This document shows, piece by piece, positions 52,684 to 61,069 of a stretch of 64,000 nucleotides of DNA (the first letter of the stretch is position 1; each line of letters starts with the position of its first letter). The position numbers were made by a program, and so were the translations under genes. The notes below the pieces were generated by a model. The model saw nothing but the letters and a program-made list of their open reading frames with translations, made no database searches and was not told where the DNA came from. The stretch spans positions 186,001-250,000 of the forward strand of contig NZ_RJVF01000008.1 in NCBI RefSeq assembly GCF_003752175.1, written 5' to 3'. The stretch comes from Comamonas sp. BIGb0124. GTDB lineage: Bacteria > Pseudomonadota > Gammaproteobacteria > Burkholderiales > Burkholderiaceae_C.

Positions 52684-54177
52684 ATGACTACAGACCTGAG
52701 CCTGCCGATCCTCGAGGCCGAACTGCGACAACAGCTCGACGACCTCACCCTGCCTGCCGCCCCCTGGGTCGAACCCCGCACGGTCGACGGCCAAGCCGTG
52801 CTCGACGTGCTCATCGTCGGCGCCGGCATGTGTGGACTGTCGGCCTCCGCCGCCCTGCGTTTTCTGGGCATCGACCGCCAGCGCATCGTCGACCGCGCCC
52901 CCCAGGGACAGGAAGGTCCGTGGGTCACCTATGCCCGCATGGAGACGCTGCGCTCGCCCAAGAGCCTCACCGGGCCCGCGCTCGACATCCCCGCCCTGAC
53001 CTTCCGGGCCTGGCATCGCGCGCGATTCGGCGAAGCCGCCTGGGCCGCGGTCGACAAGATCCCCCGCACGATGTGGATGGACTACCTCCGCTGGTATCGC
53101 CATGCGCTGGACATCCCCGTCGAGAACGGTGTCGCGCTGCTCGGTCTCGAACCGCAGGCCGGCGGCCTGGTCTGCGCGCGGCTCTCCGGCCCGGGCGGCG
53201 AGGAACGTGTGCTGGCCCGCCATGTGGTGCTGGCCAACGGACGCGACGGCCTCGGCGGAAAGTTCATCCCCGCCAACGTCCAGCGCCTGCCGCAGGCGCT
53301 CTGGGCCCACACCTCGGACGACATCGACTTCGCCGCACTGCGCGGCAAGGCCGTGGCTGTGATCGGTGCAGGCGCGTCGGCCATGGACAACGCCGCCACG
53401 GCGCTGGAAAACGGCGCGGCCCGGGTCGACCTCTTCATCCGCCGTGCCGACATCCCTCGCATCAACAAGCTCACCGGCGTGAGCAATCCGGGCCTCGTCC
53501 ACGGCTACCAGGAGCTGGAAGAGGCCTGGAAACTCCGGGTGATGCACTACTCGCTCGATTCGGGCCCGCCGCCGCCCCGCGCCAGCGTGCTGCGGGTCTC
53601 GCGCCACCCGAACGCCTTTTTCCACCTCGACAGCCCCCTGCTCACGCTGGAACCGGCGGACGGACAGGTGCGCATCGTCACCCCCAAAGGCGAATACCGC
53701 GCCGATCTGCTGATCGCCGCCACGGGGTTCTCGGTCGACCTGGCCCAGCGCCCCGAACTGGCGACGATTGCCCCCCACATCCGCCGCTGGATCGACCGCC
53801 CCGGATGCGAGCCCGGCGAAAGCCGCCATGCGGAAGCCCTGGGCGAACTGCCCGACCTCGGGCCGGGTTTCGAATTCCAGAACAAAGGCCCGTTGCCCCT
53901 TCCCGGCCTCGACCATGTGCATTGCTTCAATTACGCTGCAGCGCTCAGCCACGGCAAGGTTTCCGGCGATGTGCCGGCCGTGAGCGTGGGCGCCAAACGC
54001 CTGGCCCTGGCCATCGCAGGCACGCTGTTCCGCGAAGACATCGTGGTGCAGTACGCCCGCATGGAGGCCTATGACAAGGCCGAACTGGCCGGCGACGAAT
54101 GGACGGACGCAGACGCCCCGGCGGATGCGCCCGCGGCCGACAACTCGAGCACAGCCACCGGAGCACGCCCAGCATGA
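52684..54177 (+). CDS. Flavin-dependent monooxygenase-like / NAD(P)-binding oxidoreductase
   Basis: FAD-binding protein of 497 residues from ATG 52684. First Rossmann motif VLIVGAGMCGLSAS (about 43-56); second, NAD(P)-binding, VAVIGAGASAMDNA near 222-235; ATGF before the C-terminal part. The layout fits class B flavin monooxygenases, although the FxGxxxHxxxW fingerprint is not visible. It probably oxidises the imported compound or an intermediate. Its stop overlaps the next start (ATGA). Confidence 0.82.
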   Translation: MTTDLSLPILEAELRQQLDDLTLPAAPWVEPRTVDGQAVLDVLIVGAGMCGLSASAALRFLGIDRQRIVDRAPQGQEGPWVTYARMETLRSPKSLTGPALDIPALTFRAWHRARFGEAAWAAVDKIPRTMWMDYLRWYRHALDIPVENGVALLGLEPQAGGLVCARLSGPGGEERVLARHVVLANGRDGLGGKFIPANVQRLPQALWAHTSDDIDFAALRGKAVAVIGAGASAMDNAATALENGAARVDLFIRRADIPRINKLTGVSNPGLVHGYQELEEAWKLRVMHYSLDSGPPPPRASVLRVSRHPNAFFHLDSPLLTLEPADGQVRIVTPKGEYRADLLIAATGFSVDLAQRPELATIAPHIRRWIDRPGCEPGESRHAEALGELPDLGPGFEFQNKGPLPLPGLDHVHCFNYAAALSHGKVSGDVPAVSVGAKRLALAIAGTLFREDIVVQYARMEAYDKAELAGDEWTDADAPADAPAADNSSTATGARPA

Positions 54178-54860
54178 CTGCTTCCAACGACTTCCATATC
54201 GATCGTTCCCTGATCGTGCGCCGGCCCGAATCGGCGGCACCCGCCAACGGCACGGCGCGGCCGCTGCTGCAGATCTTCTACGGCATCTCCTCGCCCTGGG
54301 CCTATCTGGGCGCTCCCCGCGCCTATGCACTGGCCGACCGGCTCGGCGCAGACCTGGCGCTGCGCCCCATCCGCGTGATCCAGGCCAACGGCGGCATCCC
54401 GCTGCGCACACGCCCCGATGCCCGCCAGCACTACCACGCCGTCGAGCTCGACCGCTGGCGCCGCCGCCTGGACATGCCGCTCAATCTCGAGCCGCGCTTC
54501 TATCCCTGCCGCACCATCGAACTGGCCGCACAGGCCGTGATCGCGGTCACCCAGGCCGGACTCGACGGCCGGGCCTATTCGTTCGCCGTCCAGCGTGCAC
54601 TGTGGGCCGAGGACCGGGACATCGCCGACGTCGCGACTTTGCGCGCCATCGCCCGCGAGACCCTGGGCGACCCGCTCGACGACCTCGATTTCGAACGCCC
54701 CGCGACAGCCGTCGTCGAGGCTTGGGAAAACGATCTGGCGACTGCCGAAAACCTGGGCATCTTCGGTACGCCGACCTATGTGGTGGGCACCGAACTGTTC
54801 TGGGGTCAGGATCGCCTCGACTTCGTCGAAGAAGCACTCGAGGCCCAGCGAACGAGCTGA
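54174..54860 (+). CDS. 2-hydroxychromene-2-carboxylate isomerase-like DsbA-fold protein
   Basis: Protein of 228 residues of the DsbA-fold HCCA isomerase group (kappa-class GST relatives), glutathione-dependent isomerases of ring-cleavage products. Seen: FYGISSPWAYLGAPRA near residues 36-51 with serine in the place of the redox cysteine, and GIFGTPTYVVGTELFWGQDRLDFVE at the C-terminus, the family ending. Starts at ATG 54174 inside the previous stop. Last gene of the operon, followed by a hairpin. Its presence hints at an aromatic or cyclic intermediate. Confidence 0.85.
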   Translation: MTASNDFHIDRSLIVRRPESAAPANGTARPLLQIFYGISSPWAYLGAPRAYALADRLGADLALRPIRVIQANGGIPLRTRPDARQHYHAVELDRWRRRLDMPLNLEPRFYPCRTIELAAQAVIAVTQAGLDGRAYSFAVQRALWAEDRDIADVATLRAIARETLGDPLDDLDFERPATAVVEAWENDLATAENLGIFGTPTYVVGTELFWGQDRLDFVEEALEAQRTS

Positions 54861-54875
54861 AAGAACCGTTCTTTC
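54859..54875 (+). terminator. Terminator hairpin at the end of the 46-55 kb operon
   Basis: GAAAGAA-CCG-TTCTTTC is a perfect 7-bp stem starting at the last stop codon, extendable by one C-G and wobble pairs. It marks the likely 3' end of the operon. Confidence 0.5.
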
Positions 54876-54970
54876 GGTCGCGTCAGCCGCCGAATCCAGG
54901 CATGGCCTCGCAATCGCGCGGGTACACACCGGGGGGGCTCTCCGCGCTTGTGCGCCCGCCCGGTCGTTGA

Positions 54971-55267
54971 TCAGCGAGCCGCCAGGGCGTGACGCCATTG
55001 CTGCGCGATGCGTTCCCTCAATCCGCGCAAGCCGATCGCCTGGGCGCCGTGTGCAATGCCGACCAGCAACTCGCGCCGTTGCCGCAGCGACAGGCCACTG
55101 CCCCACAACTCGATGGTCGCAGCGGCCATGCGCCGCATTTGCCGCCGTCCGGCGGGGCTGGCGAGGCTGACGGGGGTGATCGAACGGCGCGGACGGATCG
55201 CGGTGGCGATCGAGCCGCCTTCGTCTTCCCAAACGTCCACCGAATTGGATTGATCGACCGATGTCAT
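54971..55267 (-). CDS. Small hypothetical protein (98 residues)
   Basis: Frame starting at ATG 55267 with a strong ribosome site GGAGGTG 5 bases ahead. The N-terminal third is acidic and polar (SVDVWEDEGGS), the rest is helical and arginine-rich (RRQMRRMAAATIELW, LRQRRELLVG). No signal peptide, membrane segment or known domain. A longer reading to 55477 has no ribosome site and an unlikely composition. Convergent with the operon ending at 54860. Function unknown. Confidence 0.6.
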   Translation of the reverse strand: MTSVDQSNSVDVWEDEGGSIATAIRPRRSITPVSLASPAGRRQMRRMAAATIELWGSGLSLRQRRELLVGIAHGAQAIGLRGLRERIAQQWRHALAAR

Positions 55268-55522
55268 GGTGCACCTCCGTGCGAAAAATTTCTCAAGGAA
55301 TAACGCCCGCAGAACCATGAATCCTGTCGACACGTCGGCTGTTTTTGACCAGAAGTGCGAGCACGACATAAAACATCGTTTCGCCTTTTTAATCCAACCT
55401 CGATTTCCTTTAGCCCATGTCATGCAATGCACAGATACGGTTTCGGGAAAGACGGTGTTCGAGGATGGCAAACACAAGGCAGCATCCCCATCGGCCGGTC
55501 GCCGTCAAGGACTGCAGAAGAA

Positions 55523-55699
55523 TCAGGCCAACGCGGGCTCCAGCGGGTGCAGCTTCCAGGCCTTGACCGTGACGGCCACTGTCGTGGCAAAGAGCGATCC
55601 GCCCGACAGGCGCTCGGGCTCGGTCGATGGCGGTGCCTTGGGAACCAGCCGAAGCAATGGTTTGGTTTGGGGGACAAGATGCAGAATGGGTTTTGACAT
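55523..55699 (-). CDS. Possible small protein (58 residues)
   Basis: ATG 55699 with GGAG about 6 bases ahead opens a 58-codon frame (starts MSKPILHLVPQTKP, ends HPLEPALA). It has a proline- and leucine-rich composition, no signal peptide and no recognised domain. It is on the same strand as the 98-residue gene 255 bases downstream. The stretch between the two (55268-55522) shows nothing else. Support is the ribosome site and codon use only. Confidence 0.4.
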   Translation of the reverse strand: MSKPILHLVPQTKPLLRLVPKAPPSTEPERLSGGSLFATTVAVTVKAWKLHPLEPALA

Positions 55700-55888
55700 G
55701 GGGGCTCCGACTGAATTCGTGAAAATGAAGACAAAATGTCTCTTTCAACCATCATGCGCCTTATTTCTTGATATTTCACGATTTCTATTTATTTAAAAAC
55801 TCCAAAGCCTATAAAAGATACCCGAATCCCATAAACGGCGTAAGCTGAGGGAGCCCGACCGGGCGCATATAACCTCCAGGAGTCTTTC

Positions 55889-56026
55889 ATGTCCAAACGC
55901 CAAAACGGAAACCGGGAGGCCAAGAAGCCCAAACAAGCCCCCAAGCCCGCGCCTCCCGCCGCCGGCATCGCGTCGTCCCCTCTGGCCCAGTCCGTGACGC
56001 GGGCCGCGGCCCTCAAGAAGAAGTGA
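55889..56026 (+). CDS. Small basic lysine/proline/alanine-rich protein (45 residues)
   Basis: ATG 55889 is preceded by AGGAG with 6 bases spacing. The product (MSKRQNGNREAKKPKQ at the start, RAAALKKK at the end) is strongly basic and probably disordered, with a proline-rich middle. Small proteins beginning with a similar SKxxxGNxEAKKPK pattern are common in Betaproteobacteria, as far as I recall, and have no known function. An AT-rich stretch (about 55730-55830) just upstream may carry its promoter. Confidence 0.65.
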   Translation: MSKRQNGNREAKKPKQAPKPAPPAAGIASSPLAQSVTRAAALKKK

Positions 56027-56140
56027 GACACACAACGGACCCGCCACTCCCCCTGGCGCCGTGGGATACGGCCGTGAGCCCGTCCCGACACAGAGGGGCA
56101 TGCGCGGCAGACCGCGTCTTCGGCTAGAATTCACACCTTT

Positions 56141-56172
56141 ATCTATTCGAATATCTATTCATTTATTTATTC
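56141..56172 (+). repeat. Three direct repeats with 12-bp period upstream of the YjjJ-like gene
   Basis: ATCTATTC at 56141-56148 and 56153-56160 and ATTTATTC at 56165-56172 recur exactly every 12 bases in an AT-rich patch. The last copy ends 5 bases before the ribosome site of the kinase gene at 56191. A further exact ATCTATTC lies inside the gene at 56343-56350. The position suits an operator read by the kinase's own N-terminal helix-turn-helix. Confidence 0.6.
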
Positions 56173-56190
56173 GATCCAAGGAGTGGACGT

Positions 56191-57531
56191 TTGTCGAAGC
56201 ACATCGATGCCCTGCGACGCGCGCTCTCCTCAGGCCCCACGAGCGCACGTCAACTGGGAAAAGACCTGGCGGTGAGCCAGCCGACCATCTCGCGCGCCCT
56301 GGCCGAACTCGGCAGCGAGCGGGTCAGCATAGGCGCTGCGAGATCTATTCACTATGCCTTGCGCGACGGCACAAGGGGTTTGCCCGACATGCCGGTCTAC
56401 CGCGTGGATACGGCAGGCCGCGTTTGCCTGCTCGGACGGCTGATCCCGGTGCGCCCGGAAGGCTTCGTGATGCGGCAGGAAGACGGCGTTGCCCTGCATA
56501 CCGAGGGGTTGCCGTGGTGGTTGCTCGACATGCGGCCCCAGGGTTTTCTGGGGCGTGCCTATGCCGCGCGGCACGGCGCCGAGCTGGGCTTGCCGACGCA
56601 GTTGCAGCACTGGTCCGACACCCATGCCTTGCGTGCCCTGCTCGTGCACGGCCATGACGGGGTCGGCAACGTGCTGCTGGGCGACCTCGCCCGCGACCGT
56701 TTTCTCGCGGCCCCTGTGCCCGAACCGCTGGCCGATGACGGAAAGCTGCAGGCCTACGTCCGGCTGGCACGCGAGGCCGCCGACGGCGAGGCGCCGGGGT
56801 CGTCCGCTGGCGGCGAACAGCCCAAGTTCACCGCCTACGCCAAGACGGAGCGAGGTGACCGGCATGTGCTCGTGAAGTTCACCGAAGCCCTGGACAGCCC
56901 GGTCAGCGAGCGCTGGCGCGATCTTCTCGAAGCCGAGCACCTCGCGCTGGCAACCCTGAGAGAGGCCGGTGTATCGGCCGCGGCATCGGCCATCCTCGAC
57001 CACGGCGGCCAGCGTTTTCTCGAGGTGGTCCGCTTCGACCGCGTCGACACCCTGGGACGACGCGGTCTGATCTCGCTGGCCGCACTCGATGCCGAGTTCG
57101 TCGGCAGCGGCGGCGGCTGGCCCGGCCTCTGCCACCGGCTGGCCGAGAGCCGCACCATCGACCGCCAGGCCGCCGAAGACGCCAGCCTGCTGTGGGCCTA
57201 CGGCACGCTGATCGGCAACACCGACATGCACAGCGGCAATTTGTCGTTCGTGACCGAACAGGGCCGGCCTTATGCGCTGGCCCCGGCCTACGACATGACC
57301 TGCATGGCGTTTGCGCCCCGCAACAGCGGCGCTCTGCCGACGACGCTGGCCGAGGCCATGCTGCATGCCGACGTGCCGCACGCCACCTGGCAACGGGCCG
57401 AACGACTGGCTGGCGCCTTCCTCGACAGCATCCAGGCTGCAGGCCGCTTCAGCCCCCGTTTTGCCCCCTGCATCGACGCACTGGCCGGACACCTGGCCAC
57501 GGCCCGCCGCAAGATCGCCCGGATGGGCTGA
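56191..57531 (+). CDS. yjjJ: YjjJ-type HipA-family kinase with N-terminal helix-turn-helix
   Basis: HipA-like Ser/Thr kinase of 446 residues, near the length of Escherichia coli YjjJ. TTG 56191 is the start: AAGGAG (56178-56183) lies 7 bases ahead. Residues 1-55 form a winged helix-turn-helix (SARQLGKDLAVSQPTISRALAEL), which in YjjJ replaces the separate HipB antitoxin; the kinase part has GGEQPKFTAYAKT, the nucleotide-lysine region HVLVKFTE, the catalytic loop GNTDMHSGNLSF and the metal-binding AYDMTC. No HipB gene is adjacent, so this is an orphan toxin-like kinase that may autoregulate through the 12-bp repeats upstream. Confidence 0.88.
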   Translation: MSKHIDALRRALSSGPTSARQLGKDLAVSQPTISRALAELGSERVSIGAARSIHYALRDGTRGLPDMPVYRVDTAGRVCLLGRLIPVRPEGFVMRQEDGVALHTEGLPWWLLDMRPQGFLGRAYAARHGAELGLPTQLQHWSDTHALRALLVHGHDGVGNVLLGDLARDRFLAAPVPEPLADDGKLQAYVRLAREAADGEAPGSSAGGEQPKFTAYAKTERGDRHVLVKFTEALDSPVSERWRDLLEAEHLALATLREAGVSAAASAILDHGGQRFLEVVRFDRVDTLGRRGLISLAALDAEFVGSGGGWPGLCHRLAESRTIDRQAAEDASLLWAYGTLIGNTDMHSGNLSFVTEQGRPYALAPAYDMTCMAFAPRNSGALPTTLAEAMLHADVPHATWQRAERLAGAFLDSIQAAGRFSPRFAPCIDALAGHLATARRKIARMG

Positions 57532-57725
57532 CCATGAAGCGGTCGCGATGGCACCGGCCCATCGCCGGCATCGCACCGCGTCCATCCCGCGTGCCGCCGC
57601 CGGCGAGCAACCCGTGCCCCCGATCGAATTGCCGCGCCCGGGCAATCACCGCCAGGTGGAACCAGACCGATTCCGGCAGGGTAAACGGCTTGCCTCTGTA
57701 AGTCCGCACGATGGGGACAGGCCGT

Positions 57726-58655
57726 TCAGCCGTTCCCGATCGCCAGCAGGCTGCTTTCGATGGCACGCAGTTCGTCGACCGCCAAGGCGATCGCCTGGGC
57801 CGACCAGTCGTCGAGGGTCCGCCGTTCCGCTGCGACCAGCACCAGCCGGCTGTTGTAGCGCGAGCCCGTCATGCGGCGAAACACGACTCCCTGCCGGATG
57901 GGCAATGTCGCGCACGAGGCCGGCACGATGGCCACCCCCAGGCCGCAGGCCACCAGGGCCAGCACGTTGACGAACTGCCCGGCCTCGTGGCGAATGTTGG
58001 GCATGAAACCGGCCTCGGCACACAGCGCCGCCGTCTGGTCGAAGAAATCCGATTCGCTGTAGCGAGAAAAACTCACGAAAACCTCGTGCAATGCCTGCTT
58101 GAGATTCAGCGGGCCCTGTCCCTGCGCCAAAGGGTGGCCCTGCGGCAGCGCCAGGCAATACGGATCGCTGATGGCGGCGACGGTTTCCAGCCCCTCCAGA
58201 TCGCCGCCAGGGCGCAGGAAACCCAAGTCGAGCTCGTCGTTGCGCAAGGCCCGCAACTGGCGTGACGACGGGATCATTTCCCGCGCTGCGACCTGGATGT
58301 CGAGACCTGCGGCATCGATGCGGCGCAGCAGGCCGGGCAGCAGCGTATGCGTCGTCGAAGGCATCAGCCCCAGCCGCCAGGTCGCGCGCAGCCCGGCCTG
58401 CGATTCCCTCGCGCGCACGGTGGCCTGCTGCGCACGGGCCAATATGGCGCGGGCATCTTCGAGAAACGACTGACCGGCCGGCGTCAAGCGAACCCCGCGC
58501 GGGACCCGCAGCAGCAGCGTGGCCCCCACCTCGTCTTCAAGCTGCCGGATCTGCGCCGACAGCGGCGGCTGCGCCATGTACAGCTTGTCGGCGGCCCGGC
58601 TGATGCTGCCGAGTTCGGCGACCGCCACAAAATAACGCAGATGCCTGAGCTCCAT
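57726..58655 (-). CDS. LysR-family transcriptional regulator
   Basis: LysR regulator of 309 residues from ATG 58655 (MELRHLRYFVAVAE), the standard family start with GGGAG ahead; the reading to 58697 adds 14 odd residues. Helix-turn-helix GSISRAADKLYMAQPPLSAQI is of the BenM/CatM type. It is divergent from the zinc dehydrogenase gene, which it probably controls through the dyad at 58674-58692. Confidence 0.92.
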   Translation of the reverse strand: MELRHLRYFVAVAELGSISRAADKLYMAQPPLSAQIRQLEDEVGATLLLRVPRGVRLTPAGQSFLEDARAILARAQQATVRARESQAGLRATWRLGLMPSTTHTLLPGLLRRIDAAGLDIQVAAREMIPSSRQLRALRNDELDLGFLRPGGDLEGLETVAAISDPYCLALPQGHPLAQGQGPLNLKQALHEVFVSFSRYSESDFFDQTAALCAEAGFMPNIRHEAGQFVNVLALVACGLGVAIVPASCATLPIRQGVVFRRMTGSRYNSRLVLVAAERRTLDDWSAQAIALAVDELRAIESSLLAIGNG

Positions 58656-58673
58656 GCTGTTTCTCCCGTTTAA

Positions 58674-58692
58674 GCATACTCTACAAGTATGC
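58674..58692. promoter_or_regulatory. LysR-type dyad operator
   Basis: GCATACT-CTACA-AGTATGC is a perfect 7-bp inverted repeat with a 5-base spacer, containing the T-N11-A core expected for LysR proteins. It lies 18 bases upstream of the LysR ATG, between it and the divergent dehydrogenase gene. Confidence 0.6.
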
Positions 58693-58769
58693 ATCACATA
58701 TCAATACAGTCTTTGACGTATGGATTGACGCATCGCACACTGAAGGCCTCTACGAAAGTCCCGCCCATC

Positions 58770-59816
58770 ATGCAAGCCCTGCGCAAGACCCGCCCCGAAC
58801 ACGGCCTGGAGCTCCTCGACCTGCCGTCCCCCGCATCGCCCGGAGCCGGCGACGTGCTGATCCGTGTGCACGCCACGGGCGTCTGCGGGACAGACTTGCA
58901 CATCGATGAATGGACACCCAGCTACCACTTCATGAAGGCTGCGCTGCCGGTCACGATCGGACACGAGTTCAGCGGTGTGGTCGAAGCGATCGGCGCCGGG
59001 GTCGAAGATCTGAAACTGGGGCAATTGGTGGCCGTGCGCCCCTCGACGGTGTGCGGTCGCTGCGCATCCTGCCAGGCCGGAGATTTCGACGGCTGCGTAA
59101 CGCGCCGTGGCATCGGCGTGGCCCGCGACGGTGCGTTTGCGCCCTGGGTGGTGGCTCCGGCCCGCAATTGCCTGCGCATGCCCGAAGGCGTGTCGCCCGA
59201 GGTCGCCTCGCTGGCCGAACCCTTGACCGTCAGCCACGAAGCCGTGCGGGTCGGCGGCGTCCGGCCCGGTGACCGGGTGCTGGTCCTCGGGCCGGGCAAC
59301 ATCGGCCAGGGCATCGCTCTTTTTGCCCGCGACGCAGGGGCCAGCCAGGTCGTGGTGGCCGGACACGGCGACGCCCCGCGACTGGCCGTGCTGCGCGCCA
59401 TGGGCTTCGAACACGTGGTCGATTTTGCCGAGTCCGGCATGCAGGCCGGACTGGCGCCTTATCTGGCGGACGGCCCCTTCGACGTGGTGATCGAAGCCAC
59501 CGGAGCGGCCGGTGTCATCGCGCCCGCATTGCAGGCCCTCAAGCCGCGCGGCGTGCTGGTGATCACCGGCATCCACGCCGCGCCGGTCCCGATCGATCTG
59601 GCCGCCCTGGTGCGGCGCCACCAGGAGATCCGCGGCTCTTACCGGGCCCCGGAAGCGAACTGGCAGCAGGTCGTCGACTTCATGGAACGCAACCACGACA
59701 CGCTGGCCCTGATGATCACGCACCGTGTGCCCCTGGCGCAAGCGCTCGAGGGTTTTGCGCTGGCCCGCAACAAGGTCGCCACCAAAGTGGTGGTGCTGCC
59801 GCAGGCCGGTGCCTGA
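58770..59816 (+). CDS. Zinc-dependent medium-chain alcohol/polyol dehydrogenase
   Basis: Medium-chain dehydrogenase of 348 residues from ATG 58770. Catalytic zinc ligands in GVCGTDLH and IGHEFSG; structural-zinc cysteines in VCGRCASCQAGDFDGC; NAD-binding VLGPGNIGQGIA near 178-189. The closest named types are threonine 3-dehydrogenase and sorbitol dehydrogenase, but the substrate is not fixed by sequence. Divergent LysR upstream, Bug receptor 135 bases downstream on the same strand, suggesting uptake and oxidation of one hydroxylated acid or polyol. Confidence 0.9.
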   Translation: MQALRKTRPEHGLELLDLPSPASPGAGDVLIRVHATGVCGTDLHIDEWTPSYHFMKAALPVTIGHEFSGVVEAIGAGVEDLKLGQLVAVRPSTVCGRCASCQAGDFDGCVTRRGIGVARDGAFAPWVVAPARNCLRMPEGVSPEVASLAEPLTVSHEAVRVGGVRPGDRVLVLGPGNIGQGIALFARDAGASQVVVAGHGDAPRLAVLRAMGFEHVVDFAESGMQAGLAPYLADGPFDVVIEATGAAGVIAPALQALKPRGVLVITGIHAAPVPIDLAALVRRHQEIRGSYRAPEANWQQVVDFMERNHDTLALMITHRVPLAQALEGFALARNKVATKVVVLPQAGA

Positions 59817-59951
59817 GGTCAAGGCCATACTCAGCGCCACATCGGCACCCCCGTCGGCCCGTATCCCGGGCCACGTTTGAACCACGCGGGTTGAGGTCCG
59901 CACCCCTGGCTTTCCTTTCCGATCCCTATCCAAAACAACCGGAGACAACAC

Positions 59952-60980
59952 ATGACACGATTCCCGCCTTCCCTTCAGACCCCTGCAAGCACACGCCGCT
60001 CCTGGGTGGCCACGGCCGTGCTCGGCGGCATCTCGCTGCTGGCTGCCGCAGCCATCCTGCCCGGCAATGCCCATGCGCAAGACCACTGGCCCAGCAAACC
60101 CATCCGCCTGATCGTCGGTTACCCGGCCGGTTCGTCGCCCGACATGCAGGCCCGCCTGCTGTCCGAGCCGCTGTCCAAAGCGCTGGGCCAGCCCGTCGTG
60201 GTCGAAAACAAACCCGGCGCCAGCGGCAACATCGGTGCCGACCAGCTCGCCAAGTCCAGCGACAACCACACGCTGGCAGTCATCGGCAACGGTCCCCTGA
60301 CGAGCTCCAAGTACCTCTACAGCCGTCTGCCCTACGATCCGGCAAAGGACTTCGCCCCCCTGGCCCTGATCGGAACCTCGCCCCTGGTCTGGGTGGTGCC
60401 GGCCTCTGCCATGACCGGCAGTTCGACGCAATACATCGAACAGGCCCGCAAGGCCGGCGACAAGCTCGCCTACGGCTCCATCGGCGCGGGCTCGGGCGGA
60501 CATCTGGGCATGGAACTGCTCAAACCCGCCCTCAAGCTGCAGGCACTGCATGTGCCCTACGCGGGCGGACCGGCCATCATCAACGACATGCTGGGCGGCC
60601 AGGTCGACATGTCCCTGCTGCCCACCTCCACCGTGATGCCGCTCATCCAGTCCGGCAAGCTCAAGGCCGTGGCCGTGACATCGGCCCAGCGCAGCCCGCT
60701 GGCACCCGATGTGCCGTCCATGCTCGAAGTGGGTGCGCAAGGCGTGAACATCGAAGTCTGGAACGCGGTCATGGCCCCGGCCGGCATGCCCCAGGCCTAC
60801 CAGACCAAGCTCGGCAACGCGCTCGCGCAGATCCTGAACTCGGCGGATGTTCGCCAGAAACTGTTCCAGCAAGGCTGGAGCGTGGTCGATCCCTCGCCTG
60901 CGGCCCTGTCGCGTCGCATCCAGGCCGACAGCAAGCTGTATGGCGACCTGATCGCCCGCGACGGCATCCGTCTGGACTGA
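59952..60980 (+). CDS. Bug-family tripartite tricarboxylate transporter substrate-binding protein
   Basis: Periplasmic receptor of 342 residues from ATG 59952 (GGAGA 7 bases ahead). Signal peptide to about residue 42 (NAHAQD); family blocks WPSKPIRLIVGYPAGSS, GQPVVVENKPGASG and VPYAGGPAIIND. It differs from the other three receptors of the window in the first loop (GYPAGSSPD). Probably co-expressed with the zinc dehydrogenase. Confidence 0.9.
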   Translation: MTRFPPSLQTPASTRRSWVATAVLGGISLLAAAAILPGNAHAQDHWPSKPIRLIVGYPAGSSPDMQARLLSEPLSKALGQPVVVENKPGASGNIGADQLAKSSDNHTLAVIGNGPLTSSKYLYSRLPYDPAKDFAPLALIGTSPLVWVVPASAMTGSSTQYIEQARKAGDKLAYGSIGAGSGGHLGMELLKPALKLQALHVPYAGGPAIINDMLGGQVDMSLLPTSTVMPLIQSGKLKAVAVTSAQRSPLAPDVPSMLEVGAQGVNIEVWNAVMAPAGMPQAYQTKLGNALAQILNSADVRQKLFQQGWSVVDPSPAALSRRIQADSKLYGDLIARDGIRLD

Positions 60981-60987
60981 TCGTTCG

Positions 60988-61013
60988 GCAGCCCCGCCGA
61001 CCCGGACGGCTGC
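60988..61013 (+). terminator. Terminator hairpin after the Bug receptor
   Basis: GCAGCC and GGCTGC are perfect 6-bp outer arms with an inner CCG/CGG pairing, followed by TTAAAA. It starts 7 bases after the receptor stop codon. Confidence 0.4.
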
Positions 61014-61043
61014 TTAAAACGGATGGCTTGAAGCGGAGTGCTT

Positions 61044-61069
61044 ATCTTTGTATTGCACAATACAAAGAT
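61044..61069. promoter_or_regulatory. 26-bp palindrome covering the start of the SprT-like gene
   Basis: Arms ATCTTTGTATTG (61044-61055) and CAATACAAAGAT (61058-61069) are perfect over 12 bp around a central CA. The right arm includes the first two bases of the ATG at 61068. As DNA it may be an operator; as RNA it would fold into a hairpin that buries the ribosome site and start codon. Confidence 0.65.

Noticed and set aside
55410-55748. 112-codon minus-strand frame in the small-gene region
   Set aside because: No ribosome site and mixed composition; a different frame (55523-55699) in the same place has a better start.
56191-57531. A classical hipBA toxin-antitoxin pair
   Set aside because: No separate HipB gene precedes the kinase; the helix-turn-helix is fused to the kinase N-terminus as in YjjJ.
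57449-57766. Minus-strand frame with a protein-like stretch (IVRTYRGKPFTLPESVWF) between yjjJ and the LysR gene
   Set aside because: It overlaps the yjjJ 3' end, turns into low-complexity Gly/Arg sequence, has no clear start, and no domain is recognised; at most a gene fragment.
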